Positions 22,007 to 32,398 of a stretch of 64,000 nt of DNA are shown here, piece after piece. The stretch spans positions 1-64,000 of the forward strand of contig JAQTTV010000007.1 in assembly GCA_028710565.1 (NCBI GenBank), read 5' to 3'. The stretch is from Gallionella sp. GTDB lineage: Bacteria; Pseudomonadota; Gammaproteobacteria; Burkholderiales; Gallionellaceae. The notes beneath the pieces are model-generated. The model was not told the DNA's origin. It worked only from the letters and a program-made list of their open reading frames with translations, and did not search any database. Made by a program: the position numbers and the translations under genes. The stretch's first letter is position 1. Each line of letters starts with the position of its first letter.

Positions 22007-22114
22007 ATGAGAATCGAAATGCGCAAATATATTGCGATGCTGACCCCTTTGACCGCCTATTTGGGCGGTGCGGTGAATGATGTGCGTTTTGAAGCCGAAA
22101 GGCGGGTGGCGTGA
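22007..22114 (+). CDS. Possible 35-residue peptide upstream of the split membrane gene
   Basis: ATG 22007 opens a short frame (MRIEMRKYIAMLTPLTAYLG...) ending TGA at 22112-22114, overlapping the next start as TGATG. The overlap would allow translational coupling. There is no clear ribosome-binding site and the peptide resembles nothing I know, so it may be chance. Confidence 0.25.
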   Translation: MRIEMRKYIAMLTPLTAYLGGAVNDVRFEAERRVA

Positions 22115-22725
22115 TGGGCGGACTCGCGGTGTTAGTGATTGTCGGGCTGTACGTCTTTATTGCCTACAAAGTGATGAAGGTTGTAGAGCGTAAGTGGCTT
22201 AAGGCGGTGGTGATTGGTGTGGCGTTGCTCATTCCAACCGCCGATGCGATCTACGGACGCATCAAGCTCAAGCGCATGTGTGAGGCGGAAGCGGGATTGA
22301 AGGTGTTTCGCGTGGTGGAGCATGTGGAAGGATTTATGGCTTCAACAGCAGATGAGTCTTGGATAAAACAATATGGTTTTCTGTTCTCTGAAGGTGAGAG
22401 GACTTCGAAACATTACTACTGAATAGCCAAGCAAGGCGATCAAATTGTGACTGAAGAAAATGTGATTCCGAAGAGCCGATACAAGTTACGAAAGAATAAT
22501 TTTGGCGAGAAGGAGACTTATAGCCATAGCCAATACTTAGTTGAAGTTAGTGCTACGGGCGAGATTTTGGCGACGGATACGCAGCTTACTTATAACGGGG
22601 GGTTGGCAGAACGGTTTTTGGCGATGTTCAGTGATGCTAGGGGCGGAAATGTGGCGTGGTGCCACAACAGGAATTACCCAGAAATGCGTAAGGAAAGTTT
22701 GGTTAACAGCACTTTAAAACATTAA
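22114..22725 (+). pseudogene. Small membrane protein gene split by an in-frame TGA
   Basis: The frame from ATG 22114 (or GTG 22111) encodes a membrane segment (GLAVLVIVGLYVFIAYKV), a second hydrophobic stretch (AVVIGVALLIPTADAIYG), and EAGLKVFRVVEHVEGF, then meets TGA at 22420-22422. It continues in the same frame without another stop to 22725, through IAKQGDQIVTEENVIPKSRY, TGEILATDTQLTYNGGLAERFL and NVAWC. The two halves together resemble one family of ~200-residue hypothetical proteins found with toxin/immunity-like loci, in which both halves are one polypeptide. The TGA probably arose from TGG (Trp). It may instead be two genes (restart GTG 22447) or read through. Confidence 0.6.
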
Positions 22726-22738
22726 GGGAGATTACATC

Positions 22739-22924
22739 ATGGCACTCACTACCAATCAGTTGTTGGGTTACTCATGCATGTCGCAAGCTTCATATTTGGA
22801 TTTTACGGGGCTAGTTGTCGGTACATCAGGCGATGCCTTGAAGGATCGCCTGATACAAAGTGGCCTGATAAATGAAGCCAAAATTCTCGCCGAAACTCAA
22901 GCACAATCCTTTACAGCGAGTTAG
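22739..22924 (+). pseudogene. Truncated N-terminal fragment of a larger protein
   Basis: 61 codons: MALTTNQLLGYSCMSQASYL, then DFTGLV, DALKDRL and EAKILAETQAQSF, ending at TAG. The start has a ribosome-binding site (GGGAGATT) and the sequence looks like the opening of a longer lipase- or toxin-like protein that stops abruptly. Directly downstream of the split membrane gene by 13 bases, so the two were probably one unit. Function cannot be assigned. 22925-23100 holds no gene. Confidence 0.4.
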
Positions 22925-23102
22925 GGCGCAATCGTTATTGCGCCGTATGTGAATACGGTTCCCGCTCAACCCTTCGGCGCAATGCGCTTCGCTTGTTGTC
23001 GCCCTACTCGTCGGTATGACGGAATGGAACAATAAGCCAACGTTTTCATTTACGCCTGTCACGGCAACACACCATCGCCCTGCAAATATGTGTAAATTAA
23101 GT

Positions 23103-23130
23103 TTTACTTTTCATGGATATACGCTACAAT
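23103..23130 (+). promoter_or_regulatory. Probable promoter of the S10 operon
   Basis: TTTACT (23103-23108), 16-base spacer, TACAAT (23125-23130). It precedes rpsJ by about 75 bases, leaving room for a leader. The -35 is weak. Because a terminator and accessory DNA separate rpsJ from tufA, the S10 operon needs its own promoter here. Confidence 0.6.
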
Positions 23131-23207
23131 GCGCGCCCTCGCGTGCTTTGGTCATGCGATCCCGTTCTTTAATTAGCGGCATTGCCGCGTAAACGCAAGA
23201 GAAAATT

Positions 23208-23516
23208 ATGCAAAGTCAGAAAATTCGCATCCGCCTGAAGGCGTTTGATTATCGTTTGATTGACCAATCTGCCGCGCAGATCGTCGAAACTGCTAAACGT
23301 ACTGGGGCTGTTGTGAATGGTCCGGTGCCGTTGCCTACTAAGATTGAACGCTTTGACATTTTGCGTTCACCACATGTTAATAAGACTTCGCGTGACCAGT
23401 TTGAAATTCGCACCCATTTGCGTTTAATGGACATCATTGACCCAACTGATAAAACAGTGGATGCGTTGATGAAGCTGGATTTGCCAGCAGGCGTGGACGT
23501 AGAAATTAAGTTGTAA
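23208..23516 (+). CDS. rpsJ: 30S ribosomal protein S10 (NusE)
   Basis: 102 residues. Head protein of the small subunit and part of antitermination complexes with Nus[18 protein letters not shown] and [12 protein letters not shown] are typical. First gene of the S10 operon. Confidence 0.97.
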   Translation: MQSQKIRIRLKAFDYRLIDQSAAQIVETAKRTGAVVNGPVPLPTKIERFDILRSPHVNKTSRDQFEIRTHLRLMDIIDPTDKTVDALMKLDLPAGVDVEIKL

Positions 23517-23574
23517 TTGTTGTAAATAATCGACTAACCAATTGTAGTTAGTCCCTTAACAAGAGGAAATTAAA

Positions 23575-24219
23575 ATGAGCTTAGGACTTGTCGGTCGCAA
23601 GATTGGCATGACCCGCGTATTTACAGAAGACGGATCATCGTTGCCTGTAACTGTGCTGGAAGTGTCCAATAATCGTATTACTCAGCTTAAATCCGTGGCT
23701 ACCGATGGTTATACCGCTGTGCAATTAGCACATGGTGTACGTCGTGCAAGTCGTGTGGTGAAAGCTGCTGCTGGACATTATGCGAAAGCAAGTGTTGAAG
23801 CAGGTAGCAAATTGAAAGAATTCACCGTATCTCCTGAAGAATTGGCTGGCTTGCAAGCAGGTGGGCAAGTAAGCGTTGAAATTTTTCAGGTAGGTCAATT
23901 GGTTGATGTGACGGGCGTATCCAAAGGTAAAGGCTTTGCGGGTACGATCAAACGTCACAACTTCAAATCGGGTCGTGCTTCGCATGGTAACTCCAAATCC
24001 CATAACGTCCCAGGTTCGATCGGGATGGCGCAAGATCCAGGTCGTGTTTTTCCTGGTAAGCGTATGTGTGGTCATTTGGGCGATGTTCAAAAGACAGTTC
24101 AAAATTTACAAATCGTGCGTGTTGACGTTGCGCGTCAGTTGTTGTTGGTTAAGGGTGCCGTTCCAGGCGCGACTAACAGCAGCATTATCGTGCGTCCCGC
24201 AGTGAAGGCAGGTGTCTAA
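23575..24219 (+). CDS. rplC: 50S ribosomal protein L3
   Basis: 214 residues. Early-assembly protein near the peptidyl-transferase centre. [14 protein letters not shown] start and the loop [20 protein letters not shown], followed by HNVPGSIG, are conserved. AAGAGGAAATT precedes ATG. Its stop overlaps rplD by one base (TAATG). Confidence 0.97.
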   Translation: MSLGLVGRKIGMTRVFTEDGSSLPVTVLEVSNNRITQLKSVATDGYTAVQLAHGVRRASRVVKAAAGHYAKASVEAGSKLKEFTVSPEELAGLQAGGQVSVEIFQVGQLVDVTGVSKGKGFAGTIKRHNFKSGRASHGNSKSHNVPGSIGMAQDPGRVFPGKRMCGHLGDVQKTVQNLQIVRVDVARQLLLVKGAVPGATNSSIIVRPAVKAGV

Positions 24220-24845
24220 TGGAACTTAAGGTCATTAACGACAAAGGGCAGGCAGCTGCAAGCCTAGTGGCGTCAGACGAATTGTTCGGTCGTGAGTACA
24301 ACGAGGACTTGGTTCATCAAGTTGTTACTGCTTACATGGCGAATGCACGTTCTGGTAATAGCAAACAAAAGAGCCGTTGCGAAATCCAAAAGAGTACTAA
24401 AAAGCCTTTCGCTCAAAAGGGTACAGGTCGTGCTCGTGCGGGTATGGCTTCCAGTCCTTTATGGCGTGGGGGTGGTAAGATTTTCCCAAATACTGGGGAA
24501 GAAAACTACAGCCAAAAAGTTAACCGTAAGATGTATCGCGCTGGTTTAGCTGCGATCCTGTCTAAGTTGGTCAGCGATAATCGTCTGACTGTCGTAGAGA
24601 GTTTGACGGTTGATTCGCCTAAGACTAAGCAGTTCGTTGAAAAAATGAAGAGCTTGGGTTTGGGTGAAGGTCGTATCTTGGTGATCACTGACAATCTTGA
24701 TGAAAATCTGTATTTGTCTTCACGTAATCTGCCTAACGTCTTGGTTTTAGAAGCTTATCAAGCTGATCCTATCAGTTTGGTGCGTTTCCCAAGCGTAGTT
24801 GTCACGCGCAATGCCGTGGCTAAAATGGAGGAGATGTTCGCATGA
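24219..24845 (+). CDS. rplD: 50S ribosomal protein L4
   Basis: 208 residues. Lines the nascent-peptide tunnel with its extended loop ([20 protein letters not shown], then WRGGG). In E. coli it also represses the S10 operon. Overlaps rplC and rplW by a few bases, giving coupling. Confidence 0.97.
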   Translation: MELKVINDKGQAAASLVASDELFGREYNEDLVHQVVTAYMANARSGNSKQKSRCEIQKSTKKPFAQKGTGRARAGMASSPLWRGGGKIFPNTGEENYSQKVNRKMYRAGLAAILSKLVSDNRLTVVESLTVDSPKTKQFVEKMKSLGLGEGRILVITDNLDENLYLSSRNLPNVLVLEAYQADPISLVRFPSVVVTRNAVAKMEEMFA

Positions 24846-25159
24846 GCGCACAACAATTTAGCGAAGAGCGTCTGATGAAGGTTTTGCTTGCTCCGCAAAT
24901 TTCTGAGAAAGCAACTTATGTTGCTGAAAAGAATGAGCAAGTGATTTTCCGTGTGGCGACTAATGCAACTAAGCCTGAAGTGAAAGCAGCTGTAGAAATG
25001 ATGTTCAAGGTTGCCGTTGCGAGCGTACAAATTGCTAATGTTAAAGGCAAAGTTAAGCGCACAGGTCGTTTCGTTGGTCGTCGTAATAACTGGAAAAAAG
25101 CATATGTGTGCTTGGTTTCAGGTCAGCAAATTAATTTTGCTGAAAGTGAGCAAGGATAA
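24842..25159 (+). CDS. rplW: 50S ribosomal protein L23
   Basis: 105 residues. Tunnel-exit protein that docks trigger factor and [22 protein letters not shown] and [14 protein letters not shown] [12 protein letters not shown] are typical. Starts within rplD (ATGA overlap). Confidence 0.96.
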   Translation: MSAQQFSEERLMKVLLAPQISEKATYVAEKNEQVIFRVATNATKPEVKAAVEMMFKVAVASVQIANVKGKVKRTGRFVGRRNNWKKAYVCLVSGQQINFAESEQG

Positions 25160-25164
25160 TCATC

Positions 25165-25992
25165 ATGGCATTGATTAAATTAAAACCAACAACGCCAGGG
25201 CAACGTGCAGTATTGCGCGTGGTCAATCCTGAGCTACACAAAGGTAAGCCTGTTGCTGCGTTGCTGGAAAAGAAAACGAAAACAGCGGGTCGTAACAATA
25301 ACGGTCACATCACCACACGTCATATGGGCGGCGGTCATAAGCAGCACTATCGCTTGGTCGATTTTAAACGCAACAAAGATGGCATTCCTGCCACTGTTGA
25401 GCGTCTAGAGTATGATCCAAACCGTAGTGCAAATTTGGCTTTGTTGTGCTATGCCGATGGCGAACGTCGCTACATCATTGCACCCAAGGGTGTTTCTGCT
25501 GGCGCGGCTTTGGTTAGTGGCTCTGAAGCACCGATCAAACCAGGTAATGCGTTGCCATTGCGTAATATCCCAGTGGGTTCAACTGTTCATTGTATTGAAA
25601 TGCTTCCTGGCAAGGGTGCGCAATTAGCGCGCTCTGCGGGTACATCGGTACAATTGTTGGCGCGTGATGGTAGCTATGCTCAGTTGCGCTTGCGTTCAGG
25701 CGAAATTCGTAAAGTGCATATTGATTGCAAAGCGACTTTGGGCGAAGTGGGTAACTCCGAACATAGCCTGCGTTCAATTGGTAAAGCAGGTGCGATGCGC
25801 TGGCGCGGTGTACGCCCTACTGTTCGCGGTGTGGTTATGAACCCAGTCGATCACCCACACGGTGGTGGTGAAGGTAAGACGGCAGCAGGTCGTCATCCAG
25901 TGAGTCCATGGGGTGTTCCAGCTAAGGGCTTCCGTACACGCCGCAATAAACGCACGAATAGCATGATTGTGCGTCGTCGCTTTAAGGTTTAA
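25165..25992 (+). CDS. rplB: 50S ribosomal protein L2
   Basis: 275 residues. Required for subunit association and peptidyl-transferase assembly. The C-terminal [14 protein letters not shown] carries the conserved histidine, and the basic tail [14 protein letters not shown] is normal. Five bases after rplW. Confidence 0.98.
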   Translation: MALIKLKPTTPGQRAVLRVVNPELHKGKPVAALLEKKTKTAGRNNNGHITTRHMGGGHKQHYRLVDFKRNKDGIPATVERLEYDPNRSANLALLCYADGERRYIIAPKGVSAGAALVSGSEAPIKPGNALPLRNIPVGSTVHCIEMLPGKGAQLARSAGTSVQLLARDGSYAQLRLRSGEIRKVHIDCKATLGEVGNSEHSLRSIGKAGAMRWRGVRPTVRGVVMNPVDHPHGGGEGKTAAGRHPVSPWGVPAKGFRTRRNKRTNSMIVRRRFKV

Positions 25993-26002
25993 GGGGTAAT
26001 AC

Positions 26003-26281
26003 ATGGCACGTTCTATTAAAAAAGGTCCATTTGTTGACGCTCACTTGCTCAAGAAGATTGAGACAGTGCGTGCGACTAACGATAAGCGTCCAGTCAAAAC
26101 CTGGTCACGTCGTTCGACAGTTTTGCCTGAGTTTGTTGGGCTGACAATTGCAGTGCATAACGGTAAGTTGCATATTCCTGTTTATGTTTCTGAAAATATG
26201 GTTGGACACAAGTTAGGGGAGTTTTCCTTGACTCGCACGTTCAAGGGCCACGCTGCTGATAAAAAAGCAGCTAAGAGATAA
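26003..26281 (+). CDS. rpsS: 30S ribosomal protein S19
   Basis: 92 residues. Head protein that forms a heterodimer with S13. [16 protein letters not shown] and [16 protein letters not shown] are signatures. Six bases before rplV. Confidence 0.97.
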   Translation: MARSIKKGPFVDAHLLKKIETVRATNDKRPVKTWSRRSTVLPEFVGLTIAVHNGKLHIPVYVSENMVGHKLGEFSLTRTFKGHAADKKAAKR

Positions 26282-26287
26282 GGAGAT

Positions 26288-26623
26288 ATGATGACACTGA
26301 CTACTGCGGTTGCAAAAAACATCCATATTTCTGCGCAAAAAGCGCGTCTGGTTGCTGACCAAATTCGTGGATTACCTGTTGCTCAAGCAATCAATATTTT
26401 GAACTTCAGTCCTAAAAAAGGTGCTGGGATCATCAAAAAGGCTTTGGATTCAGCGATTGCGAATGCTGAGCATAACGATGGCGCAGATATTGATACACTT
26501 AAAGTCAAAGTGATTTACGTTGATAAGGCAGCATCGCTGAAGCGTTTTATGGCGCGCGCTAAAGGTCGTGGCAATAAGATCGAAAAGCAAACCTGCCACA
26601 TTACAGTTCGCGTCGGAAGCTGA
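26288..26623 (+). CDS. rplV: 50S ribosomal protein L22
   Basis: 111 residues (or 110 from the second ATG 26291). Contacts all 23S domains and lines the exit tunnel. [14 protein letters not shown] and the C-terminal [19 protein letters not shown] hook region are typical. AAGGAGATATG supports the start. Confidence 0.96.
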   Translation: MMTLTTAVAKNIHISAQKARLVADQIRGLPVAQAINILNFSPKKGAGIIKKALDSAIANAEHNDGADIDTLKVKVIYVDKAASLKRFMARAKGRGNKIEKQTCHITVRVGS

Positions 26624-26630
26624 GGGTAAA

Positions 26631-27338
26631 ATGGGACAAAAAATTCATCCAACCGGTTTTCGGTTGAGCGTTCGTAAGAACTGGGATTCTAAGTGGTATG
26701 CAAATAGTGAAAATTTCGCTACGCTGCTACATAAGGATATTGAAATTCGTGCATTCTTGAAGAAGAAATTAGCGAGTGCTGGTGTATCTAAAATTATCAT
26801 CGAGCGTCCAGCTAAAAATGCGAAAGTTACCATCTACACGGCTCGTCCTGGTATGGTTATTGGGAAAAAGGGCGAAGATATCGAGCTGTTGCGCGCTGAG
26901 TTGCGTAAGCGCATGGGTTTGGCATCCGTCGATTTGGCGATTGAGGAAGTTCGTAAGCCTGAAATTGATGCGCAATTGATTGCAGATAGTATTACTGCAC
27001 AATTAGAAAAACGTATCATGTTCCGTCGTGCGATGAAACGTGCTATGCAAAACGCGATGCGCTTAGGTGCTCAAGGTATAAAGATCATGAGTGCTGGTCG
27101 CTTGAACGGGATCGAAATTGCACGTAGTGAATGGTATCGTGAAGGTCGTGTGCCATTGCATACTTTGCGTGCAGACATCGACTATGGCACTTCTGAAGCT
27201 CAAACAACTTACGGCATCATCGGCGTAAAAGTTTGGGTGTTCAAAGGCGAAATCGGTCAGGAGCAAGCTGCACCAGTGGCGGCTGAACCAGAAAAGAAAG
27301 TAAGAAAGTCGGGGGCAAAACATGCTACAGCCAGCTAG
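26631..27338 (+). CDS. rpsC: 30S ribosomal protein S3
   Basis: 235 residues from ATG 26631 ([14 protein letters not shown]). The open frame extends upstream into rplV, but that part is not S3. KH domain with [12 protein letters not shown], part of the mRNA entry helicase. A charged C-terminal tail follows ([15 protein letters not shown]). Overlaps rplP by 17 bases. Confidence 0.97.
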   Translation: MGQKIHPTGFRLSVRKNWDSKWYANSENFATLLHKDIEIRAFLKKKLASAGVSKIIIERPAKNAKVTIYTARPGMVIGKKGEDIELLRAELRKRMGLASVDLAIEEVRKPEIDAQLIADSITAQLEKRIMFRRAMKRAMQNAMRLGAQGIKIMSAGRLNGIEIARSEWYREGRVPLHTLRADIDYGTSEAQTTYGIIGVKVWVFKGEIGQEQAAPVAAEPEKKVRKSGAKHATAS

Positions 27339-27738
27339 AAGAAAATACCGCAAGGAGCAGAAGGGCCGTAATACTGGTCTGGCGACACGCGGCAATCAAG
27401 TCAGTTTCGGTGAGTTCGGTCTAAAAGCCGTCGCTCGTGGACGGTTGACAGCACGTCAGATCGAAGCCGCACGTCGCGCGATGACACGTCACATTAAGCG
27501 TGGTGGTCGTATCTGGATTCGAATTTTCCCAGACAAGCCAATCTCGCAAAAGCCAGCTGAAGTACGTATGGGTAACGGTAAAGGTAATCCTGAGTACTAC
27601 GTCGCAGAGATTCAACCTGGTAAGATGTTGTATGAAATGGACGGCGTGGATGAGGCTTTGGCTCGTGAGGCGTTCCGTTTGGCTTCGGCAAAGTTGCCTT
27701 TGGCCACCACATTTGTAGTTAGACAGGTAGGTACATAA
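27322..27738 (+). CDS. rplP: 50S ribosomal protein L16
   Basis: 138 residues. Organises the A-site tRNA and 5S rRNA contacts. [17 protein letters not shown] start and [19 protein letters not shown] are typical, the latter holding the arginine loop near the A site. Overlaps the end of rpsC. Confidence 0.97.
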   Translation: MLQPARRKYRKEQKGRNTGLATRGNQVSFGEFGLKAVARGRLTARQIEAARRAMTRHIKRGGRIWIRIFPDKPISQKPAEVRMGNGKGNPEYYVAEIQPGKMLYEMDGVDEALAREAFRLASAKLPLATTFVVRQVGT

Positions 27739-27739
27739 T

Positions 27740-27934
27740 ATGAAGGCGAGTGAACTGAAAGCGAAGTCCGCTGATGAGTTGCAAGTTGAATTGTTGTCTT
27801 TGACTAAAGCGCAGTTCGGTTTGCGTATGCAGGTTGCGACACAACAAATGACAAAAACCAGTGAAATACGTAAGGTGCGTCGTGCAATTTCTCGCGTTAA
27901 GACTGTATTGACACAAAAGGATGCCCAGAAATGA
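27740..27934 (+). CDS. rpmC: 50S ribosomal protein L29
   Basis: 64 residues, two long helices at the tunnel exit. [19 protein letters not shown] and [11 protein letters not shown] are typical. One base after rplP; its stop overlaps rpsQ (ATGA). Confidence 0.95.
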   Translation: MKASELKAKSADELQVELLSLTKAQFGLRMQVATQQMTKTSEIRKVRRAISRVKTVLTQKDAQK

Positions 27935-28194
27935 GCGAAGCTAAACTGAAACGTACTTTGAGTGGTACGGTCGTAAGCGACAAAATGGACAAAACGGTTA
28001 CCGTTTTGGTCGAGCGTAAAGTGAAGCACCCATTATTGGGTAAAATCATTCGCGTTTCCAAAAAGTATCATGCCCATGATGAAGCAAATGAGTTTCACAC
28101 TGGTGACATGGTGATTATTGAAGAATGTCGTCCGCTTGCAAAAACTAAAGCTTGGCGCGTTGCTAAGTTGTTGGAAAAGGGTGCTGCAATTTAA
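27931..28194 (+). CDS. rpsQ: 30S ribosomal protein S17
   Basis: 87 residues, OB-fold primary binder of 16S r[23 protein letters not shown] and [11 protein letters not shown] are signatures. Last gene of the S10 operon; a promoter-bearing gap follows before rplN. Confidence 0.96.
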   Translation: MSEAKLKRTLSGTVVSDKMDKTVTVLVERKVKHPLLGKIIRVSKKYHAHDEANEFHTGDMVIIEECRPLAKTKAWRVAKLLEKGAAI

Positions 28195-28207
28195 TTGCAA
28201 TATCTTC

Positions 28208-28236
28208 TTGTGCGCTTTGATAAAGTTGCATATAAT
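28208..28236 (+). promoter_or_regulatory. Probable spc-operon promoter
   Basis: Consensus TATAAT at 28231-28236 with TTGTGC (28208-28213) 17 bases upstream, inside the 135-base rpsQ-rplN gap. E. coli has its spc promoter at the same boundary. The -10 is perfect, the -35 partial. Confidence 0.65.
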
Positions 28237-28329
28237 GCGCGGCTTCGTTTCATCGCCGCTTATGGCGACCTAACCCTTAACGGGTTCCAAAACTGGCCGC
28301 CGTAAGCGGAATAAGTTGGAGATTAAATA

Positions 28330-28698
28330 ATGATACAAATGCAAACTGTTTTGGATGTCGCCGATAATACTGGTGCGCGTTCAGTAATGTGCTTTAAAGT
28401 TTTGGGCGGTTCCAAACGTCGCTATGCTTCTGTAGGTGATGTGATTAAGGTAAGCATTAAAGATGCTGCGCCTCGCGGTCGTGTAAAAAAAGGTGAGGTT
28501 TACAACGCTGTTGTAGTTCGCACAGCGAAGGGTGTTCGTCGTAGTGATGGTTCGTTGGTTAAGTTTGACGGCAATGCAGCTGTATTGTTGAATGCTAAAC
28601 TTGAGCCGATTGGTACGCGTATTTTTGGGCCAGTCACGCGCGAATTGCGTACCGAAAAGTTTATGAAGATTGTTTCGCTTGCACCAGAAGTGCTGTAG
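28330..28698 (+). CDS. rplN: 50S ribosomal protein L14
   Basis: 122 residues. Forms bridge B8 with 16S r[23 protein letters not shown] and [13 protein letters not shown] are signatures. AGTTGGAGATT precedes ATG. First gene of the spc block. Confidence 0.97.
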   Translation: MIQMQTVLDVADNTGARSVMCFKVLGGSKRRYASVGDVIKVSIKDAAPRGRVKKGEVYNAVVVRTAKGVRRSDGSLVKFDGNAAVLLNAKLEPIGTRIFGPVTRELRTEKFMKIVSLAPEVL

Positions 28699-28726
28699 GC
28701 GTTAGCGGATCAAGTCGAGGAAAATC

Positions 28727-29041
28727 ATGCGTAAGATTAAGAAAAACGATGATGTTATCGTAATCGCTGGCAAGGACAAAGGTAATCGCGGAAACGTGAT
28801 GAGTGTCTTGGGTGATAAGCTGTTGGTTGCAGGTATCAATAAAGTCAAAAAGCATCAAAAACCTAATCCAGTCAAAGGGTTAAGTGGTGGTATCGTTGAA
28901 AAAGAGTTGCCCATTCATATTTCTAATGTGGCGATTTACAACGCGGCCGCGAAAAAGGGTGATCGGGTTGGTATTAAAACGCTGGAAGATGGACGCAAGG
29001 TTCGTGTGTTCAAGTCCAATGGCGAAATGATTGACGCTTAA
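28727..29041 (+). CDS. rplX: 50S ribosomal protein L24
   Basis: 104 residues. KOW-containing assembly initiator ([15 protein letters not shown]). The loop [20 protein letters not shown] is conserved. Between rplN and rplE. Confidence 0.96.
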   Translation: MRKIKKNDDVIVIAGKDKGNRGNVMSVLGDKLLVAGINKVKKHQKPNPVKGLSGGIVEKELPIHISNVAIYNAAAKKGDRVGIKTLEDGRKVRVFKSNGEMIDA

Positions 29042-29053
29042 GGGGTATAGGGC

Positions 29054-29593
29054 ATGGCTCGTTTGTATGATTTTTACAAAAATCAAGTTGCACAAGACTT
29101 GATGAAGCAGTTTGGTTACGCCTCTGTGATGGAGGTTCCCCGTATTGAAAAAATCACCTTGAATATGGGTGTGGGTGAAGCTGTAGCGGATAAAAAAGTA
29201 ATGGATTTTGCTGTCGGCGATATGCAAAAAATCGCTGGTCAGAAACCAGTGGTGACTATGTCCAAGAAGTCCATCGCGGGTTTTAAAATACGTGAAGGAT
29301 ATCCTGTAGGTTGTAAAGTGACTTTGCGTAAAGAGCGCATGTACGAGTTTTTGGATCGCCTGATTTCAGTTGCTATTCCGCGTATTCGTGACTTCCGTGG
29401 TATTTCAGGTAAGTCATTTGATGGTCGTGGCAATTACAACATGGGTGTGAAAGAGCAAATCATTTTCCCTGAAATTGAATACGAAAAAATTGATGCGTTG
29501 CGTGGAATGAATATTACTATCACCACCTCTGCAAAAACGGATGAAGAGGCTAAAGCACTTCTGTTGGCGTTCAAACTTCCTTTAAAGAAATGA
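29054..29593 (+). CDS. rplE: 50S ribosomal protein L5
   Basis: 179 residues. Binds 5S rRNA and contacts P-site t[21 protein letters not shown] and [20 protein letters not shown] are signatures. Confidence 0.97.
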   Translation: MARLYDFYKNQVAQDLMKQFGYASVMEVPRIEKITLNMGVGEAVADKKVMDFAVGDMQKIAGQKPVVTMSKKSIAGFKIREGYPVGCKVTLRKERMYEFLDRLISVAIPRIRDFRGISGKSFDGRGNYNMGVKEQIIFPEIEYEKIDALRGMNITITTSAKTDEEAKALLLAFKLPLKK

Positions 29594-29603
29594 GAGAAGA
29601 CTA

Positions 29604-29909
29604 ATGGCTAAGATGGCATTGATTAACCGTGAGCAAAAACGTCGTGACATGGTTGCGAAATTTGCAGCTAAACGTGCGGTTTTGTTGGCAGCAATTGAGA
29701 ATACTAAGCTCAGCGACGAAGAACGCATGGATGCGCGTCTGAAATTGCAAGCTTTGCCAAGGAATTCAAGCCCTGTTCGTTTGCGCAATCGTTGTGCATT
29801 GACAGGTCGTCCACGTGGTACTTTCAGGAAATTCGGTTTGGGGCGTATCAAAGTTCGTGAGTATGCGATGCGTGGCGAAATTCCTGGTATGGTTAAGGCA
29901 AGTTGGTAG
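29604..29909 (+). CDS. rpsN: 30S ribosomal protein S14 (zinc-free type)
   Basis: 101 residues, the long form without the CxxC zinc knuckle. [22 protein letters not shown] and [22 protein letters not shown] are signatures. Confidence 0.96.
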   Translation: MAKMALINREQKRRDMVAKFAAKRAVLLAAIENTKLSDEERMDARLKLQALPRNSSPVRLRNRCALTGRPRGTFRKFGLGRIKVREYAMRGEIPGMVKASW

Positions 29910-29918
29910 GAGAAATTT

Positions 29919-30317
29919 ATGAGTATGAGTGATCCAATTTCCGACATGTTGACACGCATTCGCAATGCGCAACTTGCGGAAAAAGCAGCTGTATCTATGC
30001 CATCATCAAAATTGAAGGTGGCGATCGCAGAAGTTTTGAAAGACGAAGGCTATGTAGATGGCTTTAAGGTTGTCAAAGCTGAAGGCGGTAAGGCGACGCT
30101 TGAAATCGGTCTGAAGTATTATGCTGGCAGTTCAGTAATCGAAAAAATTCAACGTATTAGCCGCCCTGGTTTGCGTATTTATAAGGGTGCTGGCGATATT
30201 CCTAAGGTGATGAATGGTCTAGGAATTGCCATTGTTTCAACCTCTAAGGGTTTGATGACTGACCGCAAAGCGCGTGCCAATGGTATTGGCGGTGAAGTGC
30301 TGTGTATTGTTGCGTAA
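29919..30317 (+). CDS. rpsH: 30S ribosomal protein S8
   Basis: 132 residues from ATG 29919 ([18 protein letters not shown]). Central-domain 16S binder and, in E. coli, repressor of the spc operon at rpl[21 protein letters not shown] near the C-terminus is the family signature. Confidence 0.97.
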   Translation: MSMSDPISDMLTRIRNAQLAEKAAVSMPSSKLKVAIAEVLKDEGYVDGFKVVKAEGGKATLEIGLKYYAGSSVIEKIQRISRPGLRIYKGAGDIPKVMNGLGIAIVSTSKGLMTDRKARANGIGGEVLCIVA

Positions 30318-30326
30318 GGAGTAGGC

Positions 30327-30860
30327 ATGTCTAGAGTTGCTAAAAATCCTGTCGTAGTGCCGAGAGATGTTGAGATCGTCATAGCTGCGAGTGAAGTTTC
30401 TGTAAAAGGTCCTTTGGGTACCATCAAACAAACTTTATCGTCGAACATTAGTGTGGTGCGAGAAGGTGATGCTTTGTTGTGCAAAGCTTTAAACAATACC
30501 AAAGAAGCTGATGCGATGTCTGGTACGACACGTGCCTTGTTAGCAAATATGATACAAGGTGTTACCAAAGGTTTTGAACGTAAGTTGGTGTTGGTTGGTG
30601 TGGGTTATCGTGCACAAGCCGCTGGTGATGCGTTGAATTTGACTTTGGGTTTTTCTCATCCTGTCGTGCATATGATGCCTGCTGGTGTTACTGTGCAAAC
30701 TCCAACACAAACTGAAGTTGTGTTGAAGGGTATGAATAAACAAAGCGTCGGTCAAGTTGCTGCGGAAATTCGTGCGTATCGCGCACCAGAGCCCTACAAG
30801 GGTAAAGGTGTTCGCTATAGCGATGAAGTGGTTATTCTGAAAGAAACCAAGAAGAAATAA
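30327..30860 (+). CDS. rplF: 50S ribosomal protein L6
   Basis: 177 residues. Two similar domains near the sarcin-ricin loop. [18 protein letters not shown] and the C-terminal [14 protein letters not shown] signature are present. Gentle spacing (9 bases) after rpsH. Confidence 0.97.
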   Translation: MSRVAKNPVVVPRDVEIVIAASEVSVKGPLGTIKQTLSSNISVVREGDALLCKALNNTKEADAMSGTTRALLANMIQGVTKGFERKLVLVGVGYRAQAAGDALNLTLGFSHPVVHMMPAGVTVQTPTQTEVVLKGMNKQSVGQVAAEIRAYRAPEPYKGKGVRYSDEVVILKETKKK

Positions 30861-30871
30861 TTGAGGCGAAT

Positions 30872-31228
30872 ATGTTGAACAAGAAAGAAGCGCGTCAGCG
30901 CAGAGCACGCAAAACCCGTGCACGCATTGCTGAAAAGAAAACCATTCGTCTAGCAATTAACCGAACCAATTCGCATATTTATGCGCAAGTGATTTCTGCT
31001 TGTGGTGGTAAAATTCTGGCGAGTGCTTCCAGTTTAGAAGCAGAAGTTCGTACTGAGCTAGCAAATGGTGGCAATACAGCTGCTGCTGCTGTCGTCGGTA
31101 AGCGTATCGCAGAAAAGGCTAAGAGCGCGGGTATTACCCAAGTTGCGTTCGATCGTTCAGGTAATCGTTATCATGGTCGCATCAAAGCGTTGGCAGAAGC
31201 CGCGCGCGAACATGGCTTGCAGTTCTAA
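30872..31228 (+). CDS. rplR: 50S ribosomal protein L18
   Basis: 118 residues. Binds 5S rRNA with L5. Basic N-terminus and [20 protein letters not shown] ending GLQF are typical. Confidence 0.96.
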   Translation: MLNKKEARQRRARKTRARIAEKKTIRLAINRTNSHIYAQVISACGGKILASASSLEAEVRTELANGGNTAAAAVVGKRIAEKAKSAGITQVAFDRSGNRYHGRIKALAEAAREHGLQF

Positions 31229-31241
31229 TTGGAGTTGAATA

Positions 31242-31763
31242 ATGGCTAAGCCGCAAGGAAAGACGCAGCAAAAAGAAGAGCGTGATGATGGCATGATCGA
31301 AAAAATGATCTCTGTCAATCGTGTTACCAAAGTTGTTAAGGGTGGTCGTATTATGGGTTTCGCCGCTTTGACAGTAGTTGGTGATGGTGATGGTCGGATC
31401 GCTATGGGTAAAGGTAAGTCAAAGGAAGTGCCAGTTGCTGTCCAAAAGGCAATGGAAGAAGCCCGTCGTAATATGGTTAAAGTTAGCCTTAAAAATGGCA
31501 CACTTCACCATACCGTGATTGGTAAGCATGGCGCAGCAAAAGTGCTGATGCAGCCTGCCTCTGAAGGTACGGGTATTATTGCAGGTGGCGCAATGCGCGC
31601 GGTTTTTGAAGCGGTTGGTGTGCGTGATGTTTTGGCGAAATGTATTGGTTCTAGTAATCCATACAATGTCGTTCGCGCCACATTGAACGGTTTGAAGGCT
31701 TTGAATTCACCATCTGAAATTGCAGCTAAACGCGGCAAGAGCTTAGATGAAATTGTGGGGTAA
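31242..31763 (+). CDS. rpsE: 30S ribosomal protein S5
   Basis: 173 residues. Accuracy and mRNA entry-channel protein. The double-stranded RNA-binding fold begins [39 protein letters not shown] is conserved. The spectinomycin-loop GGRIM is wild-type in appearance. Confidence 0.97.
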   Translation: MAKPQGKTQQKEERDDGMIEKMISVNRVTKVVKGGRIMGFAALTVVGDGDGRIAMGKGKSKEVPVAVQKAMEEARRNMVKVSLKNGTLHHTVIGKHGAAKVLMQPASEGTGIIAGGAMRAVFEAVGVRDVLAKCIGSSNPYNVVRATLNGLKALNSPSEIAAKRGKSLDEIVG

Positions 31764-31766
31764 AAA

Positions 31767-31952
31767 ATGACACAAGCCAAAACAATTAAAGTGACGCAGA
31801 TCAAGAGTTTGATCGGCACGAAGCAGTCTCATCGCGATACCATTCGCGGTTTAGGCTTGCGTCGCATCAATCACACGGTGCAATTGGAGGATACTCCTTG
31901 CGTTCGTGGCATGATCAATAAAGTGTTTTACTTGGTTAAATGCGAGGCGTAA
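31767..31952 (+). CDS. rpmD: 50S ribosomal protein L30
   Basis: 61 residues. [26 protein letters not shown]... carries the L30 signature [17 protein letters not shown]. Small non-essential-type protein of the large subunit. Its stop overlaps the first ATG before rplO. Confidence 0.95.
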   Translation: MTQAKTIKVTQIKSLIGTKQSHRDTIRGLGLRRINHTVQLEDTPCVRGMINKVFYLVKCEA

Positions 31953-31954
31953 TG

Positions 31955-32389
31955 ATGGAATTGAACAATATTCAGCCTGCACTGGGCGCAAAACATGCAA
32001 AGCGTCGCGTTGGTCGTGGCATTGGTTCAGGTTTAGGCAAGACTGCTGGTCGTGGTCATAAAGGTCAAAAATCTCGTTCAGGTGGTTTTCATAAAGTAGG
32101 TTTCGAAGGTGGTCAAATGCCTTTGCAACGTCGCTTACCTAAACGTGGTTTCGTGTCTTTGACGCGTAATGATACCGCTCAAGTTCGTTTATCTGATTTG
32201 CAAGCGTTGCCTGTTGATACGATTGATTTGTTGACGTTGAAGCAAGCAGGGATTGTCCATGCTAATGCTCTGACTGCAAAGATCATTCTGTGTGGTGAAA
32301 TTACCCGCGCAGTTGTATTGCAAGGCTTGTCTTCGACTAAAGGTGCTCTCGCCGCGATCGAAGCCGCTGGCGGAAGTTTTGCTGAGTAA
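31955..32389 (+). CDS. rplO: 50S ribosomal protein L15
   Basis: 144 residues from ATG 31955 ([18 protein letters not shown]), chosen over 31940 and 31952 because of the spacing from GAGG at 31944 and the family N-terminus. Glycine/arginine-rich early part ([20 protein letters not shown]) and [18 protein letters not shown] are signatures. Confidence 0.96.
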   Translation: MELNNIQPALGAKHAKRRVGRGIGSGLGKTAGRGHKGQKSRSGGFHKVGFEGGQMPLQRRLPKRGFVSLTRNDTAQVRLSDLQALPVDTIDLLTLKQAGIVHANALTAKIILCGEITRAVVLQGLSSTKGALAAIEAAGGSFAE

Positions 32390-32398
32390 GGCTGCTAA

